The notes beneath the pieces were generated by a model. It was not told the DNA's origin. It did not search any database and saw nothing but the letters and a program-made list of their open reading frames with translations. Of a DNA stretch of 7,707 nucleotides, positions 5,680-7,707 are shown piece by piece. A program made the position numbers and the translations under genes. Each line of letters starts with the position of its first letter. Within the stretch, counting starts at the first letter, position 1. The stretch spans positions 1 through 7,707 of the forward strand of contig CANDYP010000068.1 of assembly GCA_947425005.1 (NCBI GenBank), read 5' to 3'. The stretch is from Rickettsiales bacterium (GTDB lineage Bacteria > Pseudomonadota > Alphaproteobacteria > Rickettsiales > UBA1997).

Positions 5680-6129
5680 GTGTCGCAAAAAAAAATAATT
5701 TTCGGTCTTGGCTCCAATCTTGGTGACAAAGAATCTTACTTAAACAAAGCGGTCACAGAGCTAGAAAATAAGCTGCTTCTCACAAATTTAAAAAAATCAA
5801 AAATCCTCAAAAATCCGGCGCTACTTTTGCCGGGATCGCCGGAAGAATGGAATCAAGAATTCTTCAACATTGCTGTCAGTGCTGACATTAATTTAGAAAA
5901 ATTTCCGCCGGAAAAAATTTTAGAAATCGTCAAAAAAATCGAAAAAGATTTGGGTCGGCAAGAGCGCAGCAAATGGGCCCCTCGCGAGATCGACATTGAC
6001 ATTTTGGCAATTGAAAATCTGACCGTAAAATTGGGCGACAAATTAATTATTCCGCATCCGGAATTGCAAAATCGTGATTTTTTTCTGCGCACAATTAAAG
6101 AGATCGAGCCGGATTGGAAATATTCGTAA
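5680..6129 (+). CDS. folK: 2-amino-4-hydroxy-6-hydroxymethyldihydropteridine pyrophosphokinase (HPPK)
   Basis: HPPK transfers pyrophosphate from ATP to 6-hydroxymethyl-dihydropterin, giving the substrate that dihydropteroate synthase joins to p-aminobenzoate in folate synthesis. The product has 149 residues, a stand-alone HPPK length, and is not fused to FolP. Family motifs are GLGSNLGD (9-16), FFNIAV (61-66), GRQERSKWAPREIDIDIL (92-109) with the two Mg-binding aspartates D105 and D107, and IPHPELQNRDFFL (124-136). The segment between NP (45-46) and FFN is about five residues longer than in E. coli HPPK (NPALLLPGSPEEWNQEFFN), within a loop that closes over substrate. The start is a GTG at 5680, since no suitable in-frame ATG occurs near the N-terminus; no Shine-Dalgarno is seen. 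It lies 156 bases after gmd, beyond the terminator-like repeat, and 135 bases before xseA. No other folate gene is visible. Confidence 0.93.
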   Translation: MSQKKIIFGLGSNLGDKESYLNKAVTELENKLLLTNLKKSKILKNPALLLPGSPEEWNQEFFNIAVSADINLEKFPPEKILEIVKKIEKDLGRQERSKWAPREIDIDILAIENLTVKLGDKLIIPHPELQNRDFFLRTIKEIEPDWKYS

Positions 6130-6143
6130 AAATCCTAAAAACC

Positions 6144-6169
6144 GAATTTCCACAGGCCTGTGGAAATTC
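6144..6169. repeat. Perfect 26-bp palindrome between folK and xseA
   Basis: The half GAATTTCCACAGG (6144-6156) is followed directly by its exact reverse complement (6157-6169) with no spacer. It begins 15 bases after the folK stop. As RNA it would give an 11-bp stem with a GGCC loop, but the downstream plus-strand sequence (AAACAATCCT) has no T-tract, so an intrinsic terminator is unlikely in that direction. A binding site for a dimeric DNA-binding protein is an alternative. The function is not known. Confidence 0.85.
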
Positions 6170-6212
6170 AAACAATCCTAATCCACCCCAATAAAATCAA
6201 GCTTTTGCGCCT

Positions 6213-6241
6213 GATTCGTATTTTTCCAAAAATTACGAATC
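6213..6241. repeat. Inverted repeat just upstream of xseA
   Basis: GATTCGTA (6213-6220) and TACGAATC (6234-6241) are exact reverse complements. The 13 bases between them (TTTTTCCAAAAAT) extend the pairing through TTTTT/AAAAA with one bulged base. The structure ends 23 bases before the xseA ATG, so it could be a 5'-leader hairpin or an operator. No T-tract follows directly, which argues against a terminator. Confidence 0.7.
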
Positions 6242-6264
6242 CTGGATCCTAAAATTTTTCAAAA

Positions 6265-7653
6265 ATGAGCATTAATATTCCCGAATTTACCGTCAGTGAA
6301 TTTTCGCGCTCGATTAAAAGAGTCGTCGAAGATGCTTTTGGTTACGTGAGAATTAAAGGCGAAATTACGGGATTTAAACGGGCCTCTTCCGGTCACCTTT
6401 ATTTTTCGCTCAAAGACGAAGGTGGCACGCTTGCAGCAGTGTGCTTTCGCAACGCCGCCGCGCTGATTAATTTTGAAATGGCGGACGGATTGCAAGTCAC
6501 GGTTTCTGGTCGCGCTACAACTTTTGAAGGCAGATCAAGTTACCAAATAATCGTCGAGAAGGCAGAGATCTCGGGCGTTGGCGCCATTTTAGAAATGATT
6601 GAAAAGCGACGCCAAAAATTAATCGCCGAAGGTTTATTTGACGAAATTCACAAAAAACCAATTCCGTTTTTTCCGAAAATTATTGGCCTGATTACGTCTG
6701 AAACCGGCGCCGTTTTGCAAGACATTAAACACCGTGTCGAAGCACGCTGCCCAACACATCTCAAGCTTTACCCCACTTTAGTTCAAGGCGACAAAGCCGC
6801 GGCAGAAATTATTTCGGCAATTAAATTTTTTAACAAATTGAAGGGCGAAGAGCGGCCCGCTGTTTTAATCGTGGCGCGTGGTGGGGGCTCGTTCGAAGAC
6901 CTGTTGGCTTTTAATGACGAAGATTTGGTACGGGCGGTTTTTGCCTCGGAAATTCCGGTCATTTCTGCGGTTGGTCACGAGACGGATACGACGCTAATTG
7001 ACTACGTTGCTGATCTGCGCGCGCCAACGCCCACAGCGGCGGCAGAGCTTGCCACTCCGATTCTTTTTGACCTCAAAAATAATTTAAATTCGGCGCAAGA
7101 AAGACTGAATTTTTTGGCGCAGAATTTTCTGATTGAGAAAGTTCAGCATTTAAAAAATTTGCAGAAATACGTTGTTGATCCCGCTAGAATGCTGGCTCAA
7201 ATTAGTGACAGATTTTTAGCGACGGAGAAAAATTTTGCGGCCGCCTTCACTAATTTCTTCGAAAAAAAATCACAAAAATTGGCGGCGATTCAAGTTTCTA
7301 GTAGCGCGATTTTTCACAAAATTAAAATGGTGGAGCAAAAAACTGAACATCTGTTTGCGCTAGTGAAATCAAGGGTTACAGGTGGTTTAAAAATTGAAAA
7401 TACTCGTTTGGAAAATCTGAATAAGCTTTTAAAAACTCACCACTACAATGAAATTTTGAAGCGCGGATTTGCGTTGGTGAAGAGTGAAAAAGGTGAGTTA
7501 ATTTCGAGTATTTCTTCGGTGAGGGCTAAGCAAAAAATTGTGACGGAAGTGTCGGACGGGGAGTTTGAATCTTACGTGCTGAGTGTTGGTAATCAGGCTT
7601 CCGAGGTGAAGAAAAAAATTGAACCAGAAACTATTCAACCAAAATTTATTTAG
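6265..7653 (+). CDS. xseA: Exodeoxyribonuclease VII large subunit
   Basis: XseA with the small subunit XseB forms exonuclease VII, which degrades single-stranded DNA from both ends in mismatch repair and damage processing. The product has 462 residues, close to the usual 400-460. Residues about 10-102 form the N-terminal OB-fold for ssDNA binding (VRIKGEITGFKRASSGHLYFSLKDE, with further strands after it). The catalytic core shows GLITSETGAVLQDI (141-154), VARGGGSFEDLLAFNDEDLVRAV (203-225), and AVGHETDTTLIDYVADLRAPTPTAAAE (235-261). Residues about 265-395 are helical and rich in charged and hydrophobic residues, matching the long coiled-coil arm that binds XseB. The C-terminal GFALVKSEKGELISS is the usual closing strand pair. 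xseB is not visible. The ATG at 6265 gives the expected N-terminus (INIPEFTVSEFSRSIK). No Shine-Dalgarno is seen. The leader contains two palindromes. Confidence 0.97.
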   Translation: MSINIPEFTVSEFSRSIKRVVEDAFGYVRIKGEITGFKRASSGHLYFSLKDEGGTLAAVCFRNAAALINFEMADGLQVTVSGRATTFEGRSSYQIIVEKAEISGVGAILEMIEKRRQKLIAEGLFDEIHKKPIPFFPKIIGLITSETGAVLQDIKHRVEARCPTHLKLYPTLVQGDKAAAEIISAIKFFNKLKGEERPAVLIVARGGGSFEDLLAFNDEDLVRAVFASEIPVISAVGHETDTTLIDYVADLRAPTPTAAAELATPILFDLKNNLNSAQERLNFLAQNFLIEKVQHLKNLQKYVVDPARMLAQISDRFLATEKNFAAAFTNFFEKKSQKLAAIQVSSSAIFHKIKMVEQKTEHLFALVKSRVTGGLKIENTRLENLNKLLKTHHYNEILKRGFALVKSEKGELISSISSVRAKQKIVTEVSDGEFESYVLSVGNQASEVKKKIEPETIQPKFI

Positions 7654-7658
7654 ATTTT

Positions 7659-7702
7659 TTGGATTGGGTTTGGGTTGAGATTGGATTGAGACTGGGACGA
7701 AA
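7659..7702. repeat. Imperfect 22-base tandem repeat after xseA
   Basis: Two units, 7659-7680 and 7681-7702, both start with TTGGATTG and agree at 16 of 22 positions. The stretch is G/T/A-rich and poor in C. It may be simple-sequence drift or the flank of the repeat element that seems to begin at the window edge. Confidence 0.5.
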
Positions 7703-7707
7703 AACCC
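7696..7707. repeat. Probable edge of a third inverted-repeat element, cut by the window
   Basis: The last 12 bases (GACGAAAAACCC) are the exact reverse complement of 5618-5629 in the gmd-folK element, at the point where its sub-terminal GTC motif meets the G-run. A third copy would therefore continue past the right edge, in a typical intergenic position just after xseA. The match is short, so this is tentative. Confidence 0.5.

Noticed and set aside
6144..6169. DnaA boxes in the palindrome (TTTCCACA / TGTGGAAA)
   Set aside because: The nine-base ATTTCCACA differs from TTATCCACA at two positions, and there is no cluster of boxes, AT-rich unwinding region or origin-associated gene nearby.

Overview
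The window looks like a piece of an uncultured, probably alphaproteobacterial genome. The strongest hints are the order sdhC-sdhD-sdhA-sdhB, the short SdhC and SdhD membrane anchors, the SdhC N-terminus (RPTSPHLQIYR) and a SdhA with the usual proteobacterial motifs. There is no rRNA or other decisive taxonomic marker, so the assignment is an inference. Base composition is moderate to AT-rich, and almost every start codon lacks a clear Shine-Dalgarno sequence.

Left part (1-4382, all on the minus strand): a succinate dehydrogenase (complex II) operon, transcribed right to left as sdhC, sdhD, sdhA, an unrelated gene, then sdhB, which runs off the left edge. SdhA carries FAD and oxidises succinate, SdhB carries the iron-sulfur clusters, and SdhC and SdhD anchor the complex, bind heme b and hand electrons to quinone. 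Two things interrupt the operon. A 136-bp GC-rich inverted-repeat element fills most of the sdhD-sdhA gap. A complete BRO-N (phage antirepressor-like) gene sits between sdhA and sdhB in the same orientation, and it carries a perfect 12-bp-stem hairpin inside its coding sequence.

Middle (4383-4533): a 151-bp divergent intergenic region that must hold promoters for sdhC leftward and gmd rightward. Only weak promoter candidates can be seen.

Right part (4534-7653, all on the plus strand): gmd (GDP-mannose 4,6-dehydratase, nucleotide-sugar supply for surface polysaccharide), folK (HPPK, folate synthesis) and xseA (exonuclease VII large subunit, DNA repair). They do not form an obvious pathway. 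A second copy of the GC-rich inverted repeat follows gmd, where it has the geometry of a strong terminator. A perfect 26-bp palindrome and a second inverted repeat lie between folK and xseA. The last 12 bases match the edge of the repeat family, so a third copy probably begins at the right end.

The most interesting points are the BRO-N gene lodged in a core respiratory operon, the dispersed palindromic repeat family (four copies of a 20-bp core in two elements, plus a probable third element), and the palindromes upstream of xseA. I see no clear defence system, CRISPR array, transposase or RNA gene.
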